From: UBA11612 sp963662375
Lineage (GTDB): Bacteria > Pseudomonadota > Alphaproteobacteria > Rhodospirillales > Rhodospirillaceae
Assembly: GCA_963662375.2 (NCBI GenBank)
Contig: CAXXRP010000015.1
Coordinates: forward strand, 1-64,000
Direction: 5' to 3'
Length of the DNA stretch: 64,000 nucleotides
In this document: positions 15,226 to 22,674 of the stretch, piece after piece
How positions within the stretch are numbered: position 1 is the stretch's first letter
Layout of the letters: the number at the start of each line of letters is the position of its first letter
Notes under the pieces: generated by a model
What the model saw: only the letters and a program-made list of their open reading frames with translations
The model's database searches: none
What the model was told of the DNA's origin: nothing
Position numbers and translations under genes: made by a program

Positions 15226-15729
15226 TCAAAATATCTCTTCTTCATGCTCATTGTCGCTATAGCCTGATGGACCGGAAGAGGATTCCTCTGATTCCGACTC
15301 TAGCTCTGCTGTCGTATAAAGCCCCTTCTTTCCTGGCACAGACCAAACCATAGACATGCGGTAGAGTTTGTTCTGGAGGAAACGACGCTTCTGTAACACT
15401 TTGAATTTGCGGTAGAGGCCAACCAGAATTTGATCAATGTTTGCCGTTCCACCGTAAGCATTTATGACTGTTACAATCTGATCTTCAATCTCATCAGCGT
15501 TCGCAATAGATAGCTCATTTAGAAGATCCTGCGGAAGGTCGTGAACATTGCCTAACTCTGCGGGGATGGCGGTGGTCAGAACCCTGAGCCTAATGACTTC
15601 CTCTGCCATTTCTTGAAGTGTTTCGGCATAACCCAATATACGGTCCTGCGTCTCTTCCGACTTGAACTTAAGGTGTATTTTGGAAAGGAAATCCGAAACT
15701 TCCTTGACGGATTCAGCGTTTGCTGACAT
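15226..15729 (-). CDS. IS1595 passenger protein, function unknown (167 residues)
   Basis: This soluble protein is mostly helical, with a probable coiled-coil N-terminus (about residues 5-55). Its middle resembles a winged-helix (LLNELSIANADEIEDQIVTV, then GGTANIDQILVGLYRKFKVL), followed by KKGLYTTAE. A very acidic, Ser-rich tail (ESESEESSSGPSG) closes it. The helix-plus-GLYTT layout suggests a DNA-binding wing, but this is inference. The start at 15729 has AAGGA seven bases upstream. It lies downstream of the transposase on the same strand within the element and may regulate it or be unrelated cargo. Confidence 0.7.
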   Translation of the reverse strand: MSANAESVKEVSDFLSKIHLKFKSEETQDRILGYAETLQEMAEEVIRLRVLTTAIPAELGNVHDLPQDLLNELSIANADEIEDQIVTVINAYGGTANIDQILVGLYRKFKVLQKRRFLQNKLYRMSMVWSVPGKKGLYTTAELESESEESSSGPSGYSDNEHEEEIF

Positions 15730-15747
15730 TGTCAATTCCTTGGCTAT

Positions 15748-15818
15748 GGGAGGTCATAGGGCGTCTACCCTACCTCCCGTTAAGGAACCCCGGCGCGAAA
15801 GTGTTGGGGTTCTTTTTT
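15748..15818 (+). terminator. Two adjacent hairpins, the second terminator-like on the plus strand
   Basis: GGGAGGT...ACCTCCC (15748-15778) folds with an inner AGGG/CCCT pairing. Next to it AGGAACCCC (15783-15791) pairs with GGGGTTCTT (15806-15814), followed by TTTT, a terminator-like shape on the plus strand. Both lie between the transposase stop and the passenger-gene start. They may shield the element from outside plus-strand transcription or structure the passenger mRNA leader. Confidence 0.5.
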
Positions 15819-15942
15819 GCAGAATAAAGGGATTCACTAGGCGGTCAAGAGGGAATCACCACAAAAGCCAAATTTTTGTCTGGTTATCAATTTGTTCTAT
15901 TACTTGTCTTCGTCTTCGGAATCGTCTTTTTCTTCTCTCTGC

Positions 15943-16869
15943 CTACGCACCAGGCCCTAAATAAGTGAGGCGCTTACCACAAGAAGCTCTCAATAAGGAC
16001 GCTGCCCTGTCCCGATCTCCAACACCATTAGCTTCCCTATGGTTGTACCGGAAATCAAACTCTACAGCGTATCTGTGTAGATGTTTCTTCGCGCAATGCT
16101 GGTAAACACCCTTCATGCCGCGCTTGAAGATACTGAAAAAGCCTTCAATGGTGTTGGTGTGAACATCGCCGCGGCCATATTCTCCTGAACCATGACGCAC
16201 GAAGTCATGACCAGCGAACTCGGCTTCAAGGTTGCTGTACTGGCTGGCTTCATCGGTATAGATGGTCGCTTCCTTGGCGATATTCTCTTTTAGGATAGGC
16301 ACTAGAGTCTCGGCTTTTAGGTTGTCCACCACTACAGACTTGGCACGGCCTGAGTTACGATCCACCAGCGTCAACACCTTGTGCTTGTGATGATAACCGC
16401 GCCCCTTTTTGGAATGTTTGGGCTTGATCTTCTTATTATGGCCAATGAAAGTCTCGTCCACTTCGACCACGCTGCCACTAGCACCTAATGGCGTTAGATC
16501 GCCAGAACGCATGGCCTCACGCAGTCTATGGAACATAAACCACGCAGTCTTGTAGGTGACGCCAAGCGTTCGGTGGAGTTGATGGGCGCTGAAACCCTTC
16601 TTGCTGGCAGTTAATAGATATGTGGCCTGAAGCCAATGACACATGGATACGTGGCTTGCTTCAAAGACCGTACCGACTTTGACCGTAAAGTCCTTTTTGC
16701 AATCCTTGCAGCGCCGTAATCCTGGACGTGACCTCCTACCATTCAACTCATAGGCGTTGTTCAACACACCACATTTAGGACACGCTGAACCGTGTGGCCA
16801 CAGAATGCTTTCTACGTAGGTGTAGGCGGCGGCTTCATCGTGGAATATAGGATCGCTTAAAACGCTCAT
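15943..16869 (-). CDS. IS1595-family (ISXO2-like) transposase
   Basis: This 308-residue transposase has an N-terminal zinc ribbon (CPKCG and CKDCKK, about residues 34-63) and a DDE core with VVEVDETFIGHNKKIK (first Asp), TIYTDEASQYSNL (second Asp) and HTNTIEGFFSIFKRGMKGVY (last catalytic position, with the family's IEGFFS segment). It is full-length without interruption. It is only distantly similar to the transposase at 1320-2312, so the window holds two different IS1595 subgroups. A GGAG-type site (AGGAGAAAG) precedes the ATG. Confidence 0.94.
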   Translation of the reverse strand: MSVLSDPIFHDEAAAYTYVESILWPHGSACPKCGVLNNAYELNGRRSRPGLRRCKDCKKDFTVKVGTVFEASHVSMCHWLQATYLLTASKKGFSAHQLHRTLGVTYKTAWFMFHRLREAMRSGDLTPLGASGSVVEVDETFIGHNKKIKPKHSKKGRGYHHKHKVLTLVDRNSGRAKSVVVDNLKAETLVPILKENIAKEATIYTDEASQYSNLEAEFAGHDFVRHGSGEYGRGDVHTNTIEGFFSIFKRGMKGVYQHCAKKHLHRYAVEFDFRYNHREANGVGDRDRAASLLRASCGKRLTYLGPGA

Positions 16870-17057
16870 GACTTTCTCCTTATGGGAGAAATATAGGTGC
16901 CCTATCGTGTGGTGTCAAGTATATAATCGCTATTTTAAGGCAACTGCCCTCTTGGGATCGCCTTCCTCTGGCCCTTCCACAGTGGCCAAAAATCGCCTGC
17001 CTGGCGCTTGATCCAAGCGGCGAAAAATGGAGAAACCCAACGTCGGCACCATAATAG

Positions 17058-17375
17058 CTAATGAGCCTGCTGACGTAATTTATACCGCTTTCCATCGAAC
17101 TCACTAAATAGCCCGTCAGCAAACGGGTGCACGATTCTCCGTGGTGCTTCTGCAGACTCTAGGTTCTGCTCAGCAACATAGGTCGTATGAGCCGATTCAT
17201 TTACTAGCACGTGATACCAAGGGTTGCCCTTCGGGGGGCGTGAGCGAGCTACTTGCTCGTACCATTCATCTGTCCCTTGAAAGGTCGGATCGACATCGAA
17301 AACAACCCCTATGTAGTCAAACAGCTTGTGGTGAACTATTTGCCCTACTTGGAATACTGCTTCATGCTTTGACAT
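17058..17375 (-). CDS. hspQ: Heat shock protein HspQ
   Basis: This 105-residue HspQ/YccV-like protein begins MSKHEAVFQVGQIVHHKLFD, continues YIGVVFDVDPTFQGTDEWYE, and contains the conserved PKGNPWYHVLVNES and TYVAEQNLE segments. In enterobacteria HspQ binds hemimethylated DNA and acts as an adaptor for the Lon protease. The ATG at 17375 has AGGTG six bases upstream, so I prefer it to the GTG at 17384. The gene is single and lies just outside the second IS1595 element. Confidence 0.92.
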   Translation of the reverse strand: MSKHEAVFQVGQIVHHKLFDYIGVVFDVDPTFQGTDEWYEQVARSRPPKGNPWYHVLVNESAHTTYVAEQNLESAEAPRRIVHPFADGLFSEFDGKRYKLRQQAH

Positions 17376-17394
17376 GGGAATCACCTATCTTGCA

Positions 17395-17547
17395 TCAAAG
17401 ATTATCTGACAGCGAAGCCCTTCCTGGGGGTGGTGGTTCTGTTGGAGGCGGTTGCGGCGGTTTTTCAGGAAGAGGAATTGGAGGAATGCCAGGGATTGGT
17501 TCCCGGGGTGGCTTTGTCGGTGGTGTGGGTATCTGGGCTTGGATCAC
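17395..17547 (-). CDS. Possible proline-rich peptide upstream of hspQ
   Basis: A GTG-started frame of 50 codons reads IPGIPPIPLPEKPPQPPPTE then PPPPGRAS and stops 19 bp before hspQ. About 40% of residues are proline. It could be a small proline-rich protein co-transcribed with hspQ, the tail of a lost surface protein, or chance, since the opposite strand is Gly-rich for the same reason. No ribosome-binding site is convincing, and the function is unknown. Confidence 0.3.
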   Translation of the reverse strand: MIQAQIPTPPTKPPREPIPGIPPIPLPEKPPQPPPTEPPPPGRASLSDNL

Positions 17548-17638
17548 AACCCTTCATTAATACCACAAATGGCGGCGTTGTAGGGGCGTAGATTGAGGCC
17601 GCCAACGACCCCAAGCTCTGCTACTGTTGCTAATTCCG

Positions 17639-17671
17639 CTACACTTCCCTGAGAGGGAGTTATGCGCGGCG
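17639..17671. repeat. Dispersed hairpin repeat, copy 3
   Basis: CTACACTTCCCTGAGAGGGA-GTTATG is followed by CGCGGCG. It matches copy 1 at all but a few positions over 33 bp, including sequence outside the hairpin, and copy 2 over about 22 bp. It lies 25 bp before the tRNA-Gln remnant. Confidence 0.75.
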
Positions 17672-17696
17672 TACTTTTCGGTAGCCAGTCACCCAG

Positions 17697-17719
17697 CGGA
17701 CTCTGACTCCGTCAATCTA
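17697..17719 (+). repeat. 23-bp direct repeat (tRNA-Gln anticodon region), left copy
   Basis: CGGACTCTGACTCCGTCAAT plus CTA recurs perfectly at 19568-19590. The two copies flank the amidase gene 1.87 kb apart, as att repeats would. Confidence 0.88.
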
Positions 17720-17744
17720 GATTCGAATCCTAGTCTCCCAGCCA
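17697..17744 (+). pseudogene. 3' part of a tRNA-Gln (CTG)
   Basis: CGGACTCTGACTCCG forms an anticodon arm with anticodon CTG, followed by a T-arm (CTAGATTCGAATCCTAG), an acceptor strand TCTCCCA and GCCA. This matches the 3' half of alphaproteobacterial tRNA-Gln(CTG). The 5' acceptor strand (expected TGGGAGA) and a normal D-arm are absent, so it is a remnant, most likely an attachment-site copy left by an integrated element. Confidence 0.75.
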
Positions 17745-17869
17745 AAATGAGTTGATGCGCTGTTTCCTCACTAACGCGCATCCTCTAAGCTGAATTACCT
17801 ATTCAAATGGGCGGCTGATTCGCGGGGCCTGGAAGTATTGCGCGTGTCTATGGCCATACGGGGGGCATC

Positions 17870-19423
17870 ATGATGATCGGCCGCGCATCAACACCGCTGA
17901 CGCCTTACGAGGTTGAGGACGTTTCCTTGGCGCAAATTTCCGCTGATCTTGCAGCGGGGAAGACCACGTCAGATGAAACTACCAGGGCTTATATCGAACG
18001 CATCGAAACTTACGACCATGCGCTGAACTCGGTGATCATGATCGCACCGGACGCCCTTGAACAGGCCACCGCATCTGATGCGCGACGCGCGGCCGGCGAA
18101 GTGCTGGGCCCGCTCGACGGCGTGCCGATCCTCCTCAAGGACAACACTGATGCCGTGGGCATGCCGACCACCGCAGGCTCGTATGCCCTCGTGAAGAACT
18201 ATCCGACTGAAGACGCCGAGCTAACACGGCGCCTGCGCGCGGGCGGTGCAGTGATTCTGGGCAAGCTGAACCTGATGCAGTGGACCGGCTTTCGCACGGC
18301 CGCCGTGTTCAACAGTACCGTGGGTGGGGTCACGCACAATCCATATGACCTTTCCCGCGAAACATACGGGTCGAGTTCCGGTTCGGGCGCGGCTGGGGCC
18401 GTGAGTTTCGCCGCCGGCACGGTGGGCTCGGATACCGACGGTTCGATCACAAAACCGGCGTCGGTCAATGGCCTTGTGGGTTTGAGGCCGACCATCGCAT
18501 TCATCTCACGCCGGGGTATCGTGCCCATCAGCCACAGTCAGGACACAGCCGGGCCGATGACACGAACGGTGATGGGCGCGGCGATGATGATGACGGCCAT
18601 GGCCGGAAGCGATCCGGCCGACCCACAGTCGGTGGAGGCGGATGCTCACAAGACTGACTTTGCGGCAAACCTTGATGCAAACTCACTGAACGGTGTGCGC
18701 CTCGGCGTCTTGCGCGGAACGCTGGATTACAATGAAACCATCGAGCCGGTGTACAATGCCGCGCTCGAAGTCTTGCGCGCCCAAGGCGCGGAGCTGGTGG
18801 AGATTCCGCCCGAGCTGCTGGAAGACCTGAGTCAGGAACAGCTCACGGTACTGTATTACGAATTCAAACAGGACCTAAACGACTACCTAGCCCAAACGCC
18901 GCCGGAGGTGACGACACGCTCACTCTCAGATCTGATGGCCTTCAACGAATCCGATCCGCGCGAGAACATGCACGACCAGGATATCATCCGCGCCGCACAG
19001 GCAACCACCGGCTACGATGCGCCTGAGTATATCGAGGCGCGGACGGTGGGTTTGCGCAAGGCTACCACCGAAGGTATCGATAAATTTCTCGCGGACTACG
19101 ATGTGAGTGCCTTGCTCGCTTTATCCAAAGGGCCGGGCGCGGAACTTGTTCCGGACGGAACAATCTACGAGCACTTCATCACCAAGCGCGAGACAAAGGG
19201 CTCCAAGCCGCCGCACGCCACCACCTACGCCGCGATCGCAGGTTATCCGGTGCTATCCGTGCCGATGGGCCTCGTGGAGAACGGGATGCCCGTGGGTATT
19301 TCGTTCATTGGCCCGGCGTGGTCGGACCAGATGCTGCTATCGTTCGGATACGCTTTCGAGCAAGCGTCTCAGTCGCGCGTACCGCCACGTGTCTATAAGC
19401 AGGCCGCTACTACAGGCGGTTGA
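17870..19423 (+). CDS. Amidase (amidase-signature family)
   Basis: This 517-residue enzyme has the amidase-signature Ser-cisSer-Lys triad: Lys in ILLKDNTDAVGMPTTAGS (about 89), the Gly/Ser stretch YGSSSGSGAAGAVSFAAGTV (about 166-185, cis-Ser) and the nucleophile region SDTDGSITKPASVNGLVGLRP (about 187-206). It hydrolyses amide bonds; the substrate is unknown. The C-terminal KGSKPPHATTYAAIAGYP and GLVENGMPVGISFIGPAWSD segments match stand-alone amidases rather than GatA, and no gatB/gatC is nearby. There is no signal peptide from this start. It lies between two tRNA-Gln repeat copies and may be cargo of a small island. Confidence 0.9.
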   Translation: MMIGRASTPLTPYEVEDVSLAQISADLAAGKTTSDETTRAYIERIETYDHALNSVIMIAPDALEQATASDARRAAGEVLGPLDGVPILLKDNTDAVGMPTTAGSYALVKNYPTEDAELTRRLRAGGAVILGKLNLMQWTGFRTAAVFNSTVGGVTHNPYDLSRETYGSSSGSGAAGAVSFAAGTVGSDTDGSITKPASVNGLVGLRPTIAFISRRGIVPISHSQDTAGPMTRTVMGAAMMMTAMAGSDPADPQSVEADAHKTDFAANLDANSLNGVRLGVLRGTLDYNETIEPVYNAALEVLRAQGAELVEIPPELLEDLSQEQLTVLYYEFKQDLNDYLAQTPPEVTTRSLSDLMAFNESDPRENMHDQDIIRAAQATTGYDAPEYIEARTVGLRKATTEGIDKFLADYDVSALLALSKGPGAELVPDGTIYEHFITKRETKGSKPPHATTYAAIAGYPVLSVPMGLVENGMPVGISFIGPAWSDQMLLSFGYAFEQASQSRVPPRVYKQAATTGG

Positions 19424-19567
19424 AAATAAAACTGGGAACTCTTAGGTAGTATCGTGCGGCCTATCGAGCTCCTATACGAGAGACAATTTTTAAATACTCC
19501 GTCAGCGCTACATGCAACACCTGTGCAATACGCGGTGCGTAAGGCATTGAACATAGACGATTGAGAA

Positions 19568-19590
19568 CGGACTCTGACTCCGTCAATCTA
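19568..19590 (+). repeat. 23-bp direct repeat (tRNA-Gln anticodon region), right copy
   Basis: A perfect copy of 17697-17719. The T-arm that should follow is degraded (CTAAGTTCCGCGCCCGG). Confidence 0.88.
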
Positions 19591-19773
19591 AGTTCCGCGC
19601 CCGGTCTTTTTCTGGTGCCTTTGTACCAATCCGAAGTTTTGGGCGCCCTTAGAGCCGTATTTTGCTTTCTGCTCAGCTAAGTGCAGATTGCGGTTTTCTA
19701 CCGATTGCTGCGCGGCCTGACGAAGTCGGCGCTGGCGTTCTTTATCACTGGTTTCGGATTGCTTGCGTGCCAT
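19588..19773 (-). CDS. Small basic hypothetical protein
   Basis: A 61-residue frame begins MARKQSETSDKERQRRLRQA and is rich in Arg, Lys and Gln, with probable continuous helix. Its last codons run into the tRNA-Gln repeat. No family is recognised. Composition looks like a real small nucleic-acid-binding protein, but no strong ribosome-binding site is seen. Confidence 0.4.
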   Translation of the reverse strand: MARKQSETSDKERQRRLRQAAQQSVENRNLHLAEQKAKYGSKGAQNFGLVQRHQKKTGRGT

Positions 19774-19829
19774 GAGAACCACCGTAGCTGTACCCGTGCT
19801 GGAAGGTCGGAGTAGGTTACACTACTGCC

Positions 19830-19928
19830 ATGCCGGTGTCAGGTATCGACATTTACCGAACGGCCAAGCCCATGATTGATCAGCACGGACCGGGAGGGTG
19901 GATTGAAGCAGAAGTTAGACACCGGTAA
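19830..19928 (+). pseudogene. Fragment of a small DUF6961-like protein gene, copy 1
   Basis: The 32-codon frame contains GIDIYRTAKPMIDQHGPGGW then IEAEVR and stops. It resembles the first half of short alphaproteobacterial proteins with a DIYRAA..L...HG....A pattern (family name recalled from memory). A related fragment recurs at 21391-21480, on the far side of the dehydrogenase pseudogene. Confidence 0.5.
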
Positions 19929-20076
19929 ATTGGCCAAGATAGTTGGCCGCCTACTTTGCCTTCTGGGGTTTCACGACTTTAAGGTCATAGACGCGAGCTT
20001 TGGATTCGGTTCGGCGGGAGGAACCTCCACGGTCAAATGCCGGCGTTGTGGGCAGGTTATTATGCGCTCCAACTGA
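19876..20076 (+). CDS. Small zinc-ribbon-like hypothetical protein
   Basis: The frame ends with LAKIVGRLLCLLGFHDFKVI, then GFGSAGGTSTVKCRRCGQVI. The LLC.LGFHD and CRRCG pairs form a typical small Cys/His metal-binding pattern found in short phage and bacterial proteins. The true start is uncertain: the 66-codon maximum uses a TTG at 19876, while a TTG at 19903 removes sequence that overlaps the preceding fragment. Function unknown; probably mobile-element-derived. Confidence 0.5.
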   Translation: MISTDREGGLKQKLDTGKLAKIVGRLLCLLGFHDFKVIDASFGFGSAGGTSTVKCRRCGQVIMRSN

Positions 20077-20206
20077 ACGAATTTATGCCGCCATAGCTAC
20101 GATGGACAATATGGAAGCATCAGGAGAGATTCATTGGTCATGCCGCAGCGCCTGGCATCAAGATACGGTACTACCGCACCCGCCACATCGTTCTGCAGGA
20201 GGAGGC

Positions 20207-21372
20207 ATGATGAAGGAGAATTATCACGCAGAAGGCAAGGGCCGATCACCCCAGACGTTTCCACGGCGAGCAGTGCTTCAAGCAGGTGGTGGAGTGGTCG
20301 GCGCCGCTGCGATCGAGCGGTTTTCGATGTCTACTTCTATTGCTGCCGAACCAACCTCACAGAAGCTACCTAACAAATATAAGGAGTTAGTTGGTGTGAA
20401 GGTGGTAGAACGATTTCAAGATTCAGTAACTGTGGTGGAAGTCGAAATGCCGGTTCTTGAGGCTGACGACATACTGGTTCGCAACACAATCGCCGCCGTG
20501 TCTGCAGCTGACATCGCAAATACTCCCCGAAATTCAGATCCAGAGCGGCAGCACTGGGAAATCGGCGTGGAATCCGTGGGGGAAATCGTTGCAGTTGGGA
20601 GCGCGGTCGCTGATCGCAAGGTCGGTGAACGTGTATTCATCTATACGCGCCGCGACGGTGCTTATGCCGAGTATCGGCTGGTGAAATCGGAGGACTGACA
20701 TTTTTATGCGGGTATTCCTGATGAATTGGCCAGCACGTTTGGGTCAAGTCTTGTCGCGATTCTGGGATTGGAAGAGGTTGGCCGAATGAGCACCAACGAG
20801 GTTGTGTATATTAGCGCAGCCGCCGGGGGTGTTGGAAGTTTCGTCGTCCAGTTAGCCAAGGCCGCAGGCAATCATGTTATTGGCTCAACGAGCAGAGACG
20901 AGAAAATAGAGTATCTGCGTGCGATCGGCTGTGATCGGCCGATTAACTATAAGAAAGAGGATATTGGAGCGGTCTTGAAGAAGGAATATCCGGGTGGGGT
21001 TAATATCGCCTACGACACAGCAGGAGGAACCACTTCCGCCGCGCTCCTGATTATTTAGCGCCATTGGGGCGGCTGGTTTCCGCTAGCTTTATTTCAGAAA
21101 TGAACACGACCGGCATAGCGGTCGAATCCGTCACGAGGCCCCGCATTTATTTGGATTTGATCGCTAAGTCGCGAATTATCGGTGGTATTTTGAAGGTTAA
21201 TCACGTGGAAAAATGGCCCGCCGCTATGGACAAGCTCGCGAAGCTGGTGGAGCAGGGAAAATTGACTGTCCGAATAGATGGTCGGCAATTCCATGGTGTT
21301 GCTTCAGCTATTGAAGCTATCCCGCATGCGGCGTACGGGGGCAATACCGGCAAAGTTATTGTGCGGCTTTGA
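20207..21372 (+). pseudogene. Broken exported zinc-type (MDR) dehydrogenase/quinone oxidoreductase
   Basis: The gene starts with a strong GGAGGAGG site and a Tat-like signal (PRRAVLQAGGGVVGAAA). The MDR N-terminal domain follows to LVKSED, where an in-frame TGA (20696-20698) interrupts it. The same frame continues FYAGIPDELASTFGSSLVAI into the NAD(P)-binding domain (YISAAAGGVGSFVVQLAKAA) until a stop at 21056-21058. A frameshift near 21045 then restores PDYLAPLGRLVSAS and the C-terminal domain to GNTGKVIVRL. Two lesions make it a pseudogene. It belongs to the quinone-oxidoreductase-like branch without an obvious catalytic zinc. Confidence 0.85.
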
Positions 21373-21390
21373 GACACTAGCCCATGCCGG

Positions 21391-21480
21391 TATCGACATT
21401 TACCGCATCGCCAAGCTGATGATCGAGTAGCACGGTGCGGGGGCTTGGACCGAAACGGTAGTTAAAAGTACCGGGAAATG
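21391..21480 (+). pseudogene. Fragment of a small DUF6961-like protein gene, copy 2
   Basis: GIDIYRIAKLMIE is followed by TAG and then HGAGAWTETV, paralleling copy 1 at 19830-19928 at both DNA and protein level. It has a premature stop and no intact start. The 170 bp after it show nothing I recognise. Confidence 0.5.
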
Positions 21481-21649
21481 GTGGCCGAAGGTGACGAGGA
21501 ACGCTCAGCTAGTTAATCTGCTGATGGTCTGCGCCGAGGCCCGACCCTCGCGGACTAAATCTCCGAAGCGCTGTCGCTCCGCAGTCATTTCTGCTGAATA
21601 GAATCCATGCTTCCAAGCGTTCCGATTCCCTATCGGTGCGCCACATTTA

Positions 21650-22078
21650 TTAGGGTGTTTTGCCAGGCCTCCATGCATAGGCGCGCTCGTTGGCTTCGGC
21701 CAATTGGTTCAGCTCGAGCTGGCTCGCAACATCATCGCGATCGAGTACCGCGTCTGCAAGTTGACCTTCGAGTGAAAGGAGCTCTTGCTCTAATTGCTCG
21801 ACTCTCATATTGCCGTAATGCACCACCATCTCGAACCACATGTAGGCTTCAACCAAACTCTGGCTCACGCCGTTGCCGTCCAAAGATGCTATACCCATCA
21901 GATATTGGGCATCGGAGTCGCCTGCCTCGGCGAGCGGACGCGCCAAGTCGATTGCCGCGCTGTACTCGGCTCGGCTGTAAGCTTGCACCGCGTCCTCAAT
22001 CTCATCGGCAGCGGCGGGTTGAATATGAACGAACGGTAGTAGAATAATTAGAAGTGCGGTAGTGACGATAGCATGCAT
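21650..22078 (-). CDS. Exported Sel1-like repeat protein
   Basis: This 142-residue protein starts with a clear signal peptide (MHAIVTTALLIILLPFVHIQ, cleavage after AAADE-like residues near 24). Its central Sel1/TPR-like repeat is AIDLARPLAEAGDSDAQYLM then GIASLDGNGVSQSLVEAYMW. A C-terminal helical stretch with ANERAYAWRPGKTP closes it. Sel1 repeats mediate protein-protein contacts in the envelope. The protein is shorter than most of its class but has an intact frame. It stands alone next to an IS3-type remnant. Confidence 0.75.
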   Translation of the reverse strand: MHAIVTTALLIILLPFVHIQPAAADEIEDAVQAYSRAEYSAAIDLARPLAEAGDSDAQYLMGIASLDGNGVSQSLVEAYMWFEMVVHYGNMRVEQLEQELLSLEGQLADAVLDRDDVASQLELNQLAEANERAYAWRPGKTP

Positions 22079-22189
22079 GATAGTCTCCCGATGTCACGTG
22101 TCCAGGCACGCCCATCTTACACTCGGCAGGCGTCAAGTACCAGAAGGTGACTGACCCGTAGCAGTTTTCCTCCTATTTGTGCGGCATCA

Positions 22190-22661
22190 GGCCCATGTCC
22201 GGCACAAACCTTGGCTACTGTCAGACAATGGTTCCAGCTACGTCTCCGGCGACCTCGCTGAATGGCTCGACAAGCAGCGCATGGATCATACCCTCGGCGC
22301 ACCCTATCATCCCCAAATCCAGGACAAGATCGAGCGTTGGCATCAAACGCTCAAGAGCCGGATACTGCTGGAGAACTATTACCTGCCTGGCGATCTCGAA
22401 GCGCAGATCGGGCGCTTCATCGAACACTACAACCACCAGTGCTACCATGAGAGCTTAGAAAATATGACCCCGGCGGACATCTACTTCGGCAGGGGCCAGG
22501 TCGATCCTGTAGGAACGACACCGTATCAAACAGAAAACCATCGAACATCGTCGCTTGCTTCACCGCAAGCTCGCCGCCTACAATCGACCAACCAGATGAG
22601 CCCAACACTCCGCTAAATCACGCCCGCATCTGTCTCAAATGATCTGACGACGCACAACCTT
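22190..22661 (+). mobile_element. IS3-type transposase remnant (3' end)
   Basis: A frame without a start encodes the rve-domain C-terminus of an IS3-family transposase: LLSDNGSSYVSGDLAEWLDK (Asp), PYHPQIQDKIERWHQTLKSR (Glu) and FIEHYNHQCYHESLENMTPA. After FGRGQ the sequence shifts frame, and a second frame with a stop codon continues ERHRIKQKTIEHRRLLHRKL. The right end is about 22661 (inverted reading TGTGCGTCGTCAGATCA). The 5' part, including orfA and the left end, is missing. It is inactive. Confidence 0.85.
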
Positions 22662-22674
22662 CTAACTGCGCCTG

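Larger units (their letters stand above)
14789..16930. mobile_element. Second IS1595-family element, with unusual cargo
   Basis: Inverted termini GCGATTGTATACTTTGCACC (from 14789) and GCGATTATATACTTGACACC (reading in from 16930) match over most positions. Direct repeats TATTTTAAGG flank both sides (14779-14788 and 16931-16940), consistent with the 8-bp duplication expected of IS1595 plus chance matches, so the exact ends may be off by two bases. Cargo on the minus strand downstream of the transposase: a 167-residue protein, a tRNA-like sequence ending in CCA, strong hairpins, and a 55-residue protein. It is not a copy of the element at 348-2366. Confidence 0.85.

Noticed and set aside
17141..17560. 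Plus-strand 139-codon Gly-rich frame overlapping hspQ
   Set aside because: Most of it is antisense to hspQ, and its Gly-rich end is the complement of the Pro-rich frame. It has no ribosome-binding site and no known family.
17870..19423. GatA subunit of the tRNA-dependent amidotransferase
   Set aside because: No gatB or gatC nearby, and the C-terminal half matches general amidases. The neighbouring tRNA-Gln fragment is probably an att scar, not a functional link.
20696..20698. In-frame TGA as a possible selenocysteine codon
   Set aside because: The gene also has a frameshift near 21045, no SECIS-like hairpin is apparent directly after the TGA, and no selenocysteine machinery is in the window. 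A nonsense mutation is simpler.
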